Source: Acanthopleura granulata
Lineage: Eukaryota; Mollusca; Polyplacophora; Chitonida; Chitonidae
Direction: 5' to 3'
DNA length: 64,000 nucleotides
Assembly (NCBI GenBank): GCA_016165875.1
Contig: JABBOT010000002.1
Coordinates: 15,145,125 to 15,209,124, forward strand
The position numbers were made by a program, and so were the translations under genes. Below the pieces are notes generated by a model, which was given only the letters and a program-made list of their open reading frames with translations, was not told the origin of the DNA and did no database searches. Shown piece after piece: positions 33,320 through 46,354 of this stretch (the stretch's first letter is position 1; each line of letters begins with the position of its first letter).

Positions 33320-34600
33320 CGAGCTTCAAGAGGCATTTCAAAGACTTCACTAAGTATTTCAAATAATTCACGTTAATCATGTTATCTCTATAGAGATATA
33401 GTGCTACATTGCCTAAAATGTTCTTGTGTTGATTGGGTTCTGTAATAACCAGAACGTATAATACCACAGAGCAAAATATGTGTAAGTACTGTTCATTTTT
33501 CTGGACGGTATCAATTCTGAAGACAGGACGGGAGAAAACCATGAGACCTCATCCCACCCGGACGTAAACCTGTCTGCAGTTGAGTTGCTGAATTTTTACA
33601 GCAGCAGTTGTCTGAAGTGATGTCACTTTTATAGATATATGACGACCGGCACACATTTGTAACACCGAGATACAGAAATACGGACATTTCATTCAACAAC
33701 TTTCCTAAAATGCATCATAATTTGCTGGCGTGTATTTGGATCTTACAAACTTATAATAGTTTACATGACAATTGAAATCAGTGTGCCGTGATGGCATATT
33801 CCGGGTTAGATTGGGCACTGCATCGTGTGTATTACAAGCCTCCATCTCTCTCCTGAGCCTACGTAATCACCTATACAGCGCTATATGAACACTGTTTCAT
33901 CAGACATTCCGCCAGTCGCACCTGTATGCTATACAAACAGCGTGTTGTGAAATCTTTTATAACTCAACCTTTGACTTATTCGCCATTCAAACATTTCGTA
34001 TACGTACGCCGGTGGTAAATATTGAAGCATTGTCACAGCATACATGGAAAAAGGCAACGAGGTTATAACATTTTCTTCAGTTCACTTTTACTGTATAACA
34101 AATCCATTTTGACAAAAAATGTATTTTTAACTTTTTTCTCTTGCTTATGGAGTCTACCAATTTAACGTGTTACGGCAAACTGGACAAACAGGAAGAAAGG
34201 ACGAAGAATGCGAGTGTATACGACCACTGTGGTATATGACGATCAGGCCCATGTATGTAATGCCCAATCCGATAATGTTGAACTGGGCGATGAGAGACTG
34301 AAGACAAAAGGTATGTTCTTTATATTTGCTACCAAGGACTGTAAAGCTGTCTACAAGTACATATAAATCTCTACATATGTCTCCAGATTTTTAACATTTG
34401 ATTCATTCTTCAGACATGAATTCTCCTAATCCTGATATCCTGTTTAAAAAGATCACGTGTACCTATCTTTGCCGTTGTGTACACATGTAAGTTTTGGTAT
34501 GAAGCGGTGGCTAATTTATACCTTCATTGTTCACTGAGGAACTCTATGCTCTTTCGCTTCTTTGAGATCGAATCCATCTCTGCCGCAATGATTTACTGTT
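33320..34600. other. Intergenic, nothing recognised
   Basis: No recognised repeat. An open segment around 34066-34310 ends before a good GTATGT donor but has no recognisable domain. Confidence 0.35.
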
Positions 34601-34623
34601 TAGCGTCTGTTTGTTTTCATCAG

Positions 34624-34738
34624 GTGCATAGATGCGTCTGTTTGGCTGAAATGTTACAGGGATACTTGGATTCAAGACCCAGATATGCAGACATTGTACA
34701 ACAACTGGTGGTTCATTCTTGTCATTGCTACCGTTCTG
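34624..34738 (+). CDS. Candidate isolated exon with membrane helix
   Basis: A strong acceptor (GTTTGTTTTCATCAG) and strong donor (CTG|GTGAGA) bound 115 nt. One frame reads DASVWLKCYRDTWIQDPD then MQTLYNNWWFILVIATVL. The NNWWFILVIA start of a hydrophobic helix recalls the membrane entry of FN3/Ig adhesion receptors such as Sidekick-type proteins. A second frame is also open, and no neighbouring exon was found, so the call is tentative. Confidence 0.3.
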
Positions 34739-34779
34739 GTGAGAGCAATTACATCTACAACATCTCATATTCCTAAAAT

Positions 34780-35160
34780 AAAAATGAAGTACAGCATAAA
34801 GGATAAAACCAGAGCAGCTACAATAGTTGACTAATGGTGACATATGCCGGAAAATCCGGCTTTTGATAATTTACGTCAGTGGAGGTTTTATTTTAACTGT
34901 TCATTTAAATTGTTTGAAAAGTAACCACTTACGCTCCTCTAGTAACATGGCTTAAGAAGAATTCGGCCAAAAGGGCAGGGATGTTAATTGCAATTCTTAG
35001 AAGTCACTGCATGATTTATGCAGAAATACAATATAAAAGACCATACTTCACACAGAGTAAAATTAGAGCAGCGACGACAGTATAATAGATGGCAAATGGC
35101 TTTAGGCAGTTTACCTAAATTAAGATTTTATTTTAACTGTTCATTCAAGTGTTTATTTCA
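34780..35160. repeat. Diverged direct duplication
   Basis: About 120 bp at 34785-34905 and 35045-35155 align loosely: AAA..AGAGCAGC.AC.A.AGT.., then TTTTATTTTAACTGTTCATT in both. It is not assigned to a known element. Confidence 0.5.
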
Positions 35161-35384
35161 ACAAATTTGGATAAAACTTTGATCAAAAGAGTAGGTACTC
35201 CAAATAGATACAGATACAATGACGTGTTATAGGGAAAATAACAAAAAGCAGGCCGCTTGGATCTAGTTCTTCTATGCATGCTTTATTTCCTATTATACTA
35301 GGAAAGAGTTCATAAACTTTGATGAACGAGGCATTTTCAGGGGTCCACACAGGTTCCTTGTGGGACACTTCTTGAAATCGTTCG

Positions 35385-35465
35385 CATTATGATTATGAAT
35401 ATGATTATGATGATGATGATTGTGATTATTATTATTGTTGTTATTATTATTATTATTATTATTAA
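35385..35465. repeat. ATT/GAT microsatellite
   Basis: A run of GATTATGAT and then ATT trinucleotides, interrupted by GTT units. Long Ile or Asn tracts in the minus-strand frames are artefacts of it. Confidence 0.9.
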
Positions 35466-35469
35466 TTCT

Positions 35470-37055
35470 CTCGTAAATTGCAATATCTTCCAAACTGCTG
35501 AAGGCAGAGAATCCAAACTTCGCAGTCTTAATAATGAAGATATGAAATAACTTTTGACAGTCAGTGTCCATTGGTCAGTCACGTAATATAATTTAACCTT
35601 AAAAAATCTTCTTCTCACAAACGGTTACACCGCTACGGAGGAAATTCCATTTGCTGTTTAAAGGTGGATGGCTCTCATCAGTTACCTTTGCACGTTAAAT
35701 ATGATGCTCAAATTAGGCTGTATTTGACCTCGGAAGTTACGTAAAAATTACGTCACCTTAAATACTGATTACAGTGATTAAGCAAACATATCTGGTGCTC
35801 CTTGTTGTCAGAAATACAAATCTGCAAGAATTAGTTTTTTATATTGTATAGTTTTTAAGTTTTTGCCAAAAAAACCAACAAAAGTTTGTCAAAACGCTCC
35901 TATTTAAATAACATGGGAGTTTTGTGCAAGACTTCATAAAAGCATTTACTGTGGTTCCAAGCAGCCTGTATTTACCACCAGATGTGGTAAATAGGTAAGA
36001 GTGCGAACCCCGGCAACGTTATGGACAACAGCTTTAATTTTTTGTTTTGTTCTTTTTTTACAGGATACTCGGCTCTGTTTTGGAATGACACAATCCCCTG
36101 TCTGTGACAGTTTTGGTAAAATAAACTTTATATTCAGTGCTAACTGATGACAATATGTGATAACCTCGACATCATTAATCTTTCACATTTATGCAGTGTT
36201 TACGGCTACTATGCCTCTCGGTCCGACAGGACGTGCCTATGGGTCCTTATACCTAATTCCATAGTCAATATATACCATCTGATTTCCTAATGCTGTCATA
36301 CAGTTGCATTGCATTATTCGCTACATAAAGTAGTGCTACATGTAATGCAAGGCAAAATAACTTGTTTCCCTATAACTAATGGTTTCTTTTTAGGTTGATA
36401 TCCACTCAAAAGATTATTTGTGAACTTTACTTACAAAAGCACCCAAGAGATGCTACCTGTGACTGTTTTATTAAAATTTCATTGGATTTGAATGCAGTGT
36501 TTTACTACGTCGAATGAATAGATGTTTTATAGACATACGTACATTTATGAATTTATAAATATGAAAGATAAGATAAGACACACACAAAACTGCTGTACGA
36601 AATTTAATCAAATTTGGCTTCAAGCTTTCTTATGAGGACCTTAATAACTGATTAGATTTTAGGTAGGCCAACTTGTCTGTTAAGCCAAATGTTAACTTCA
36701 CTCTTATATAGGAATTCTCATTGGCTATTTAGTGTCGTCCAGATATCTCCAGGACTGCTTGATGGGATTCAGTCAAGTTATATTTGAAGCTTTCTTATTA
36801 TCGAGAACTTAATAAATGATATTTAGCAGTTTTGATTCGCTACTATTTGCGCGATATGTACTCTTGAAGGCCTTCATAGATAATGAGAAATTTTTCTTTT
36901 CGACCACGTTTTAGACATTTCATCTGGCTGCTGCTTGTTCAATGAAATGTTGGCAAAGCTGGTCGTATGGACATTTAAGCAGACTGGGTTGCCATCTCAG
37001 CTTGGCTAATTTCTACAATACGTTTCCGAACAGTTCGGAACAGTTCTATCCTTTC
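35470..37055. other. Upstream of first visible B exon, nothing recognised
   Basis: No signal-peptide exon or promoter could be identified. Either the 5' exons of copy B are here and too short to see, or the 37355 exon is reached through a long intron. Confidence 0.35.
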
Positions 37056-37057
37056 TG

Positions 37058-37093
37058 TCTCTCTCTATATATGTATCTCTCTCTCTATCTATC

Positions 37094-37124
<31 letters not shown>

Positions 37125-37172
37125 CTATTTATCTATCAATCTATCTATCTATTTATTTATTTATCTATTTTC
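37058..37172. repeat. TCTA/TTTA microsatellite
   Basis: CTCT units pass into about 20 TCTA/TTTA tetranucleotides, 180 bp before the first recognised exon of copy B. Confidence 0.95.
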
Positions 37173-37354
37173 TTGGTGTTTTACTTCGTACTCCTAGATG
37201 TGCGATATTTCATATTTCGGAACATGCTTGTAGTCAAATATGTCAGCCCACGTCAGATAAGAATTGTGTTGATATGTAACCTCACTCTGCATTACAGGCG
37301 TCATTATTGCCGTGATTACTACAATGATAAAGATCTGTTTTATTTCCATCACAG

Positions 37355-37672
37355 GTCCTAGTAATTCGCCTCCACGTCCCGTTGAGGTCACGGTTTCTTC
37401 CTTCACTACCCGCAGTGTTACGGTAAATGTCACCTTGTCACCGGGTTACTATGAGGGGCTTCACGTGTATGTAGACAGTGAAGGAGTGACGGTGGTGTCA
37501 GGATCAGTTAACCTCGGTTTTCAAAGGAAAACGTCACAAACCTACACAATCAGTCTGCCCGGTGTGTTTACGGTTGACAAGACCTACTTTATCAACGCCA
37601 GGACAAGAATTGGATCTGTGTGCAGTGATCTGGCAGTGTTCCCAGTATCTGCCACCGCCAAACAGGCACAAG
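37355..37672 (+). CDS. FN3-like exon of copy B, first visible
   Basis: The 318-nt phase 1-1 exon encodes about 106 residues beginning PSNSPPRPVEVTVSSFTT and containing SVTVNVTLSPGYYEGLHVYV and CSDLAVFPVSAT. The beta-rich pattern resembles the copy A exon 1494-1801 (VTV..TV.F..GGY) more than classical FN3. Splice signals CATCACAG and GTACAC are adequate. Confidence 0.65.
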
Positions 37673-38219
37673 GTACACATCGAGTCATGTTTGCTCAATG
37701 CTTGTTACTTTCGCTGACAACAACATAGTGCAGAGAAAATAGCCATGAAGTGAGAAACAAGAATCAGTGATGACTCTTTTCAGCAAGCCATGGTTTCCTT
37801 GGAGTAAAGGTGAACAGAATATCACACAATGAGACATTTTTCGACCAACTGATCAATTCAAATCCAACTTTTGCTGAAGCAGAACATTCCCTAGCTTTTA
37901 CAGAAGCAAATAGGGACAAATGGTAACTGTAGATATATGAAGCAATAGACCTAACTTGAACCCTCACAATTTACTGGTAATAGGTAGGCCTACATTTGTT
38001 ACAAGTGACTCATGGACACCTCCTAACTTTCTCTCAAGGAAGTATTCGTACTATTTGAATCAGAGTTGTGTGTTATTAGAGTGCGAATTTCGATTCGAAA
38101 ACAATACACACTCTTCCACCGTATCATATGATGGTGTGTGATTCACATTTGGTGAACGTATACGCGTCAGTGTACTGAGTGTGTTTCCGAATGGCTGACA
38201 TTCCCATTCTCGTTAACAG

Positions 38220-38276
38220 GTCCTGTCACCACCAGCACCACCCAAGCCTCTCCCCTCACAATCAGGCAGCTAGTCG
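38220..38276 (+). CDS. Thr/Ser-rich linker exon of copy B
   Basis: A 57-nt phase 1-1 stretch, GPVTTSTTQASPLTIRQLVG, lies between TTAACAG and GTAAGA. It fits a short, probably O-glycosylated linker between ectodomain modules. A chance exon cannot be excluded. Confidence 0.5.
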
Positions 38277-39781
38277 GTAAGATCAGACGGGACAACATTG
38301 TGTTATTGCTCCAAATGATAACTCATATCCTTCAATTTGTGGTAAAAAAGGTCTTACCACTGGCGTTAATATGATAGTTAATGATATACACGGTTAAATA
38401 ACTACTAAAATGAATTCTTTGTTAGTACATGTGCGTGTAGCTTTATTGTGAAGTATTTGGGAATATATGATTGAGCATGGAACTCGGTACCCTCGACTTT
38501 ACCATATATCTTGTACTCACTTCTGTGCGCATTAGTCGGCAATCTGTGTGTAATTACAAACATGTTTCGTACAATCACTTATTTCAGACATATACACGGC
38601 TTCTGCTGTTCGAGTTAGTACGTCTATGCATTGAAATAAGATATTAACTTGTTTCTTCGGCCTTCTTATCTTGATGTACGAGAAGCAAAATAAAGAAGTC
38701 AACAGACAAAAATGCTAAAGGGACAAGTAGCGTAGTTAATGGCTTAGACGCATGGTGTATTAGTTAGGTCGTAGTCATGGAAAAACGATTTTCGAGCGGT
38801 CGATTAAGCTAATCTGGAGGATCGTTTAGGATGGTCTTACGTGAAGCTCGTAGAACGTCACGTGCTTAACATGACCACTCCAGTTTCCCCTACCAATGAA
38901 ATTGACTTTCATTGAATAAGTGGGATATTCCTGATTATGGCTTTAAACACCCGTCTGTCAGCCACTGCTCTATTATAGGCAACATAATGAGGTTAGAACA
39001 GTCAAATAATTTGAATGTTGGAATTGGAAATTCCACCCTTTCACTCAAATAACTAAGAATACCACAAAGAAACAGAGAGTCGTCACGGACGTGTGCACTC
39101 AACAGTAATCTGTGCCTTTGAGGTTCATTGTATACAAACCATATCAAGTCCACCCTGACAAAATTGCCCAGACTGTCAAATTTTAATCAACCTGTTAAGC
39201 CCCGTCATTTCTCGGGGAACGTATAGGAAGAACGACAAAAACATCACAAAAGTAGAATGGTAGGCTTTAAATAGTTTGTTTTTTTTTCAGTAAAAGGAAC
39301 ACGCATTTTAATAAATACGAATTACTATATAATATTACACCCCAGTTGTTCAAAAGGCATATACAGAATTGATTCTGACCCAAACTTGTCTGAACTAAAC
39401 TCTCATTGATTTTGTAACGAGTTTTAACGTAATTTTATGTCACTTGTCGACGAAACCTTGTGTATATTTAGTCGACAGGCCTCTTGAGTGGTTTGTGGTC
39501 ATCTTGAACATTAAACCAATTCCGTGCAAAGTGGTCATAATGTTGTAAACAATGATTGGCTCCAAAACTATTGGTATGCGATAACGGCGAGCCAAGGTGA
39601 CTCTTCAAAAACTTTTTGTCTTTATAGTCAGGTGCCTGCAATGCTATAAAGTAAAACATCCATGTGAGAAGATACTGCTAGCTCTTTAACTCTATATTCA
39701 TGATACGAGTTGACCAGGGCTTTCAGTAGGAAAATTATTCACATTTCTGAGTAACATACCTGCCATTTTTATTTCTATCAG
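38277..39781 (+). other. Intron of copy B; left end of duplicated block
   Basis: Similarity to copy A (position 1 onward) starts near 38.95 kb. No repeat was recognised. Confidence 0.5.
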
Positions 39782-40054
39782 CACCCACGTTAACCAATGC
39801 CACACAAGTTTCTGGTGGTATCCGGGTCACGTGGACACCCGGCCCAGGTCAGCTTGACAGGATCATTGTGACTCTCCAGCCTCCAACAGGTGCTGCTGTC
39901 ACTCACCAGGTGAACGCATCTGGAGGTAACCAACAACAGAGTATCATAGTTCCTGCTTCAAAACTGATCAAAGGGCAGACCTACTCTGTGAGCCTGATAG
40001 CAGAATACGGAGATGTCCAGTCACCCAGCTCATTATCAAGGACAGTTACACTAA
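39782..40054 (+). CDS. FN3 exon of copy B
   Basis: The 273-nt phase 1-1 exon contains APTLTNATQVSGGIRVTW, PGQLDRIIVTLQPPTGAAVT and KGQTYSVSLIAEYGDVQSP. It has the strand-B Trp and the GQTYSVSLIA strand-F motif of FN3. Adjacent exon 40425-40703 is a tandem duplicate of it. The copy A orthologue (757-1026) is dead. Confidence 0.85.
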
Positions 40055-40424
40055 GTAAGTGCCTGTACCTGTGCATATTACATAAAAATGTGGACACACT
40101 AGCACATGCTATAACATGACCCCTGCATTATTGAGATCTGAGACAAAGAACATCTGATAACTCATAAAAGTGCATATATGTAAACAAGGATTCAAGTTAT
40201 CTGTCCTACATACTATGCTCTTGTACTCACCAGCGCCTAATGGGGTTGTCTTAGAATTTTTTTACTTTGCCCACCTTCTTTTCCTCAGTTAGTGTTGGTT
40301 ACTAAGCTTAGAGCTGAAGTTCTAAGTGGCTAAACTTTAGGAATGTCTGAATTTACAACTTTTCTTATTCCGGCATAGTTCATTTTCTCATTTACTTTGA
40401 GTATTGCTGCATTTTCCATACCAG

Positions 40425-40703
40425 TTCCGTCAGTGCCCTTGTTGACTAATGTCACAAAAGTCTCAGAAGGTATCCTGGTCAGCTGGACAACCGGCCCAGG
40501 TCAGCTTGACAATATCATCGTGACTCTCCAGCCTCCTGCAGATCCTGCTGTCACTCACCCGGTGCCGGCATCTGGAGGTAACCAACAAAGTGTCACAGTA
40601 CCTACATGGACACTGGTAAAAGGTCAGACCTACACTGTAAGCCTGATAGCTCGGTCCAGAGGTGTCCAGTCTTTCAGCGCTTCATCAGAGAATGTCACAC
40701 TCA
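40425..40703 (+). CDS. FN3 exon of copy B, tandem duplicate of the previous one
   Basis: The 279-nt phase 1-1 exon has VPSVPLLTNVTKVSEGILVS, WTTGPGQLDNIIVTLQPPAD and KGQTYTVSLIARSRGVQS. High similarity to 39782-40054 in both exon and donor context (GTAAGTGCCTG) shows a local exon duplication. Only one such exon is visible in copy A. Confidence 0.85.
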
Positions 40704-41850
40704 GTAAGTGCCTGTGCATAACCTATAATGTCGAGCTGCGAAAGGTTGTACTGGTATAGCATGATCAGTGCTACCTCAGGACAACGGCGTTGTCATTAAA
40801 TCATAGAAACGCACGCCGTAAAACGATGAGTGCAAATTAGCACATCCACATAGCATGCGTATCAGTGGCACACAAGTTTCATATATCCAATACAAAGGCC
40901 ATTGTGGATGTATAACACCAACTACACAAATTACGTACTGCTGGAAGATATGAATATGTGGATTTGCTTTTTGACCATAACAATTTGTCCCCTGGTCCAC
41001 ACAAGTTGCTAGAATATATGTAATTTTTATATTAGCACAGAACATACAACTTAAATCGTGGGCGCTTGTCGAGGATTACTGAATATTTTTCCTAATCCTG
41101 TATACACTACGACATGATATTTGTAAACTGCAAAGCTGTCAGTTTTCCCACAAAATTATTGTTCATAGGATTCCCGTGTTATCGTAGGAATTTGTGAATG
41201 TTTTTGGTGTGAAAATAATTCATTAATTATATTAATATAAAACTTTACAAATGTTGTCATGGTGCGCAAGACGGAGGTAGCGATAGCTTTGGGAAACGGA
41301 TCTTTGATCAAGAGCCTTTGCAGTTCACTTTTAAGCGACTTTGTTAACATTTCCTGTAATGTAAAGTATCAATGGTGTAAATCTTGACAACCTTCACGAC
41401 TCGCTCTTCACAACACCGATCATTTCCACAGCACTAAGGATAGAGTTTACACATGCGTACTTCGAGCAATTGGGTCCACGATTTGGCTTCGAAATGAAGA
41501 GTGCTGGAGTCCTGATTGGATGATATTGCCACACAGGCAGTCCAAGTTGTTGATTCACTATGGATTTCTATACTGCCACCTTACACCTAGTTAAAATACA
41601 TGAGAATTTCGTCTGTATTGGGTAGAACTGAAAACTGCCAGGGTACTACTCCTCGCCCCTGCCACCCCCACCCCACAAGAGGTGACGAGCAACTGCTCAT
41701 GGTGGTCATGCAAAGGCTGATATTTTCATATGCTGGAGAAAATAGATCTGGCTGTGTGTGTTGGTATGGCAAGGCTCTACACGAGAGTTTGGAAATACAC
41801 ATTTTCGGGGTTGAAGTTGACAAATTTAAATAGAAAGAAAAATGAATGCG
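40704..41850 (+). other. Intron of copy B
   Basis: No exon or repeat is recognised; the plus-strand frame 41600-41833 ends inside the relic below and has no motif. Confidence 0.4.
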
Positions 41851-41852
41851 CT

Positions 41853-42092
41853 CATGTGACCTGGAGAGTATCCGTGACCTTGAACGTGACATTCAAAGGT
41901 GGGGGATATTCTAATATTAAGGGAATCCTGTAACATTGTCAGGTTGGTTCGGCTTACTGCAGGTAGTAACAGATGATCATAGCCGCATAGCTGTGCTGGC
42001 AAACTTCTCACATACAACATAAAGGTGAAATCACAGTCTGGGCAATTAAACTCATTATACGTTAGGGAGGCAACGCGTGCAGTTAAGTAAAT
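41853..42092 (+). pseudogene. Fused relic of two ectodomain exons in copy B
   Basis: The 5' part (VTWRVSVTLNVTFKGGGYSN, about 41853-41930) matches copy A exon 1494-1801. The 3' part (YNIKVKSQSGQLNSLYV, about 42003-42075) matches the end of the 2010-2291/43423-43704 exon family. A deletion apparently joined the start of one exon to the end of another, and stops separate them. It is not part of a product. Confidence 0.65.
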
Positions 42093-43422
42093 TTATGTCT
42101 GCACGGAATAGATTCTAGGCTAGTCATTGGTCGAGGGAAGTCACATGCAATGGGATGAAATTTTTACCTCACACTGCACCCGTGTGACCCCACCAAACAG
42201 GGCAGTTTTAAATCAAAATAATTCTACATCGAGAGGAAATTAAGTGTATGCAAGCTGTTAATACCATGAAAAACGTCGGAAACATGCAAATATTTCGGAA
42301 AATAATTAGGTTTTATAGAATGAAAAGTAGCAATTGTTTAAACGTGAATCTGACAGAAGCGGATTTCAAGATGTTTACCTGAATTACAGATACCTCGACC
42401 TATCTCGGCATAGATTACTCTCTTAATTTCTCACCGTGTAGTAACATCAATGCAAGGGATTACCTATCTCTACCTCAGAACATCCCCAACCAGTCTACAA
42501 ATCCCACAGAAAATCTCCCTCCAAGCTTTAGAATATTAATCAGTAGAAGTTACGATTAACAACAAAATCGCACTCTGGATAAATTAACTTAGCAAATTAA
42601 ACAAAGCGACATCTTTGGCGACATTTTTCGGCTCTCTAGCCCACCACATCCGTTGTCTATTTCTTTGGATGTAACACTACTAAAATGAACATCCGATGCC
42701 ATCCAAATTAAGACTAAAACTGGGCATAGTCCTGTTACATTTATAAAACGCGCAATCTGAACTTCTCGGTCAGCACTGTGAGATGACCTATATTTGACAT
42801 CACGCTGTAACCCGTTTCCTGCAGTCTATAGGCCTACTTATTTCTATGTTTATTTTATTTTTCTGACTCAGCATAATGTCCACATTTGCTAAGAGTGGAT
42901 AAATTCTTTGGGGCTATACTTTACCATCTTACACCTAAAAGTTAATCCTTTAAATTGTAGAAAAAATATAGGCTTAATTCTATTGTACTGTATTGCTTTG
43001 AAATGAAAGCAGTTTACACTGTAACGTTCTAAAATCTCCCGAATATTGTTTTGTTTCATTGTAATATCATTAAGTTGTGTGCTTTACCGTCATATTTATT
43101 TACAAAATATGACCATATCTTGTCCGCTAATGTCAAAACTTTTTTTGTCGAAATGAAGATTTTTTGTGTCACATTTTAGCCCAGCACTGCACATTACCGA
43201 CACACTTGTGGCGTTAAAGCCTGAATATCTTTGATTTTAGAGAGCCAGGAAGAAATAAATTCGTCATCCATGCCCCCAAAGAGTGTGATACTGAATTTAA
43301 TCCTCAGGCTTCAAGGTCGTGTAGTATTTTCGCCAGGAAACAGGATGTCACACCCTTGGGGCAACAACCCTAGTACAGAATGTTGAGGTCATCTCCATAG
43401 ACGTTATGTATCAATGTTTCAG
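42093..43422 (+). other. Intron of copy B
   Basis: 1.33 kb, AT-rich, no recognised feature. Confidence 0.4.
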
Positions 43423-43704
43423 CGCCTTCTCCGCCGGATATTGTGTCTGTGAACCCGTCTTCAGGAGACCAGAGTATTACTGTGACATGGAGGAAAGGAG
43501 CGGGGATTGTGAGCAGGTTCTTTGTGAGAATAGATTACACCGCAGACGGTTGGTTCCGGGAAGATGAGGTTCCCTACCAGGTCAACACTAATCAATACCT
43601 TCATGTCTTCAACCCTCCAAAACCCGGGGTATACATCATAAAGGTGAAGTCACAGTCTGGACAGTTAAACTCATCATACGTGGAGGGGCGACGCGTGCCG
43701 TTAA
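43423..43704 (+). CDS. FN3 exon of copy B
   Basis: The 282-nt phase 1-1 exon contains APSPPDIVSVNPSSGDQSIT, RFFVRIDYTADGWFREDE and VYIIKVKSQSGQLNSSYVEG. It is intact, with the same length as copy A 2010-2291, and donor GTGAGT. Confidence 0.8.
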
Positions 43705-43786
43705 GTGAGTATATATACCTTTTGGGAATTCGGTCGAAATATACATAGTCGATTCACTTAAACTCATAAGACAACAGAGACAACAA

Positions 43787-43900
43787 GCCATTGGCTTTTC
43801 CCGGACTCTGGCCGGTTTCCCCCTACCATAATGCTGGCCGTCGTGCTATAGGTGAAAGAAGTACGGTGTAAAACACCCATCAAATAAATAAGTAAATATG
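43787..43900 (+). mobile_element. SINE 3' fragment specific to copy B
   Basis: It has TTTTCCCGGACTCTGGCCGG, TACCATAATGCTGGCCG, GTGCTATAGGTGAAAG and an AATCAAATAAATAAG-like tail. The corresponding place in copy A (after 2350) lacks it, so it arrived after the duplication or was lost in A. Confidence 0.75.
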
Positions 43901-43904
43901 ACAA

Positions 43905-46354
43905 CAGACTAGCCATTCTTTATGTCTATATTGTAGACATCACATGAGTAGTTTCAAGTTTTCACACTAATTCATTTCTTATATTTAGTTGACTAAAACA
44001 CAAATATATATAGAAAAAACTAATTATATTTTTGGTTCAATTCTTTTACACTTTGCAGTATTAAATCGAAGTCGGTAGATCGACCTTTATTTAGCAAGTG
44101 AGTGAGAGCGTCCATGTTTGATATCTGCTGGAGGTGTGTCAGCCGATAACCAATCAACAATAAGCAGCAATACGCATGTCTAAGACAACACACCAATACG
44201 TCATAGACTGCCTTTTAACTCTTGGTTAATTTAGCGATTTTCAAAGTTGTTGTGTGATATGTAAACAATTTTAAGTTGATTTAAAATGGTGTAGAGTGAA
44301 AGTTAACCTTTAATCGACACGCTGTGGGCTGCCACAACAGCACGGACAAGGTGAGTACCGTAGTCTACGCAACAGTCCGACGGATGTCTTTTACATGTAC
44401 CACGGCTTACCACAGCTCCAGGTGACCGGGAACTAAAATTCCAACTCTTCCACATTCGCTGTGATAAAACGAACAACAATGGCTAGATAAAGAATCATTA
44501 TTTCTTAATTCAATGTGCTGCCTACTCGCCCCGTTCATATCCCACTTCATTTAGATGGAGCTGCAGTTATATGAACCATCCGATCATATTTTATGTTTTT
44601 TATAAAGTACGATGTGGAGATCAGGGGGAATAACAGCTCGAAGAGTTCTGTCACTGGATAAATTACCGCACAATGAAGATTCTTCTCAAGTTGTTACGGC
44701 ACATTTTTGTGCTACCAGCGTCTCAAACTTGTCAAAATGCTGTATATGACGGAGCTGTAAAACTGATATAGTGAAAAAAATTTTGGAAGAGATATCAGAG
44801 TCCGGGCGTCGTGTTTAAAAGTCGGGGCCCCGATGTAATTGACCAACTGTATGTAATGCTACGGCTTACACTAGACCCTCTCTGTAGAGGTTACTGCCGG
44901 GTCCTTAATGCCAATATGTCTTATAGGGAACGGTTACAGCTTTTGTTACATTCATGGTCCCCAAATCTCTTCTTGCATATACAACGAGGATCGCCACCAA
45001 AACCCAAATTTATAATGGCCTCCAAAAATCTGACTATTGATAAAGTGAACGTTCAAACCTGATCATACACCTACGGACGTATATAAACCGTACATAATCG
45101 TAACTGTGCAAGCAAGTTACGTCAATCCGAAGGGGTTGAGATACATGTAGTTAAGTCAATTGTCAGTGTGGCGATTACCCATTGTGTGAATATCCAGAAC
45201 ACATCCTTTATCCATATCTTGAGACAGAAGGATATCACGGCTATTAGAAATTGGTAAAATGTCAATGCAACGAGGCGTTGCGTGGAAATTAACCTCGTAG
45301 GTATACAATTTGAGCTACCATTTCCGGAAACCAGCCACCCCAACTAAGATCCTGCGCACGGGCCTGCATATTCCGATGAATTACATACACAGATTAAACT
45401 TTAAAAAGCACAACCGACAGAGTAGCTGCCTGGTCTGTAACCATGCGGGGATGCTTAGGCTGCTGATTCCCTCCGAGAATATGAGTGGGGACAACATGCT
45501 CTTCACAGTAGCGTAGACTGGTGTACACAGAAATGTTGGCAACAGCGCCTGTAAACGTCGGTCCTCTGGCTCATTCACACCACTTTGCATACCAAAGCTG
45601 AAGTCCATCCGCCACGCCTGTGATGTATTATTCATTTTATGTACTCGTTACTTACGACACTAACATGTACATTTTTTAATTTATGTTAGTTATAAATCTG
45701 CCCTGATCACCTGACATAGCGTTGCGTAAGGTTGCTTGCCTCATGCAGCATACCCATTCCCTCTTTGACTGCAACAGGTCTACATTAAAGCGTTCACACA
45801 AGCATCATTCCACAAACGTGGTCGTGTTCCCCCTCTGCCGCTTTCTACTTCCTCATTGCTCTCACTAGACGTCTTCATTTTTTTTTCGGTTCGGTCTGAA
45901 AGCCTTTTCATCCATCCTCACACGCTTTACTATCATCGATATACGTCTGACCAAAACTTGAATAACTCACATCAGCTAGTTTGATTTCGTTGTTTTGTAA
46001 CGGAGTTAAGAAATGACGAGCGAGACACTATTACTACTTTTATTTTTAAAAGAGCTCTGGTATAATGAAAGCAGTATGGCTGCAAAACATTCAACTCGTT
46101 CGAAAAGACTTTTAGCCAATATTTTGTTATCGTCATTTTTATAAAAATATTGAAGGGAATTTTTAGTTAAATGATACTAGCCCCTTGAAAATATGAACAT
46201 TTCGTCCTTTTATTTTCTTCTCTATTAAAATAAAGCTGTAATTTACTTGATGTATAGGAGAGAAATATGGGCATTTTCCATTTTCCTATAATACTGGAAT
46301 TGATATATGGAGGTTTGCCCTCTCTGAATGCCTTCTAATGTATACACATCACAG
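43905..46354 (+). other. Long intron segment of copy B
   Basis: The intron is 1.1 kb longer than its copy A counterpart. It contains an open frame at 44811-45062 and overlapping frames at 45310-45635, none with recognisable domains. An inserted, unrecognised mobile element is possible. Confidence 0.35.

Noticed and set aside
35293..35571. Poly-Asn/His minus-strand frame
   Set aside because: Translation of the ATT/GAT microsatellite.
37060..37300. Repetitive YLSIYLFIYLS protein-like frame
   Set aside because: Translation of the TCTA microsatellite.
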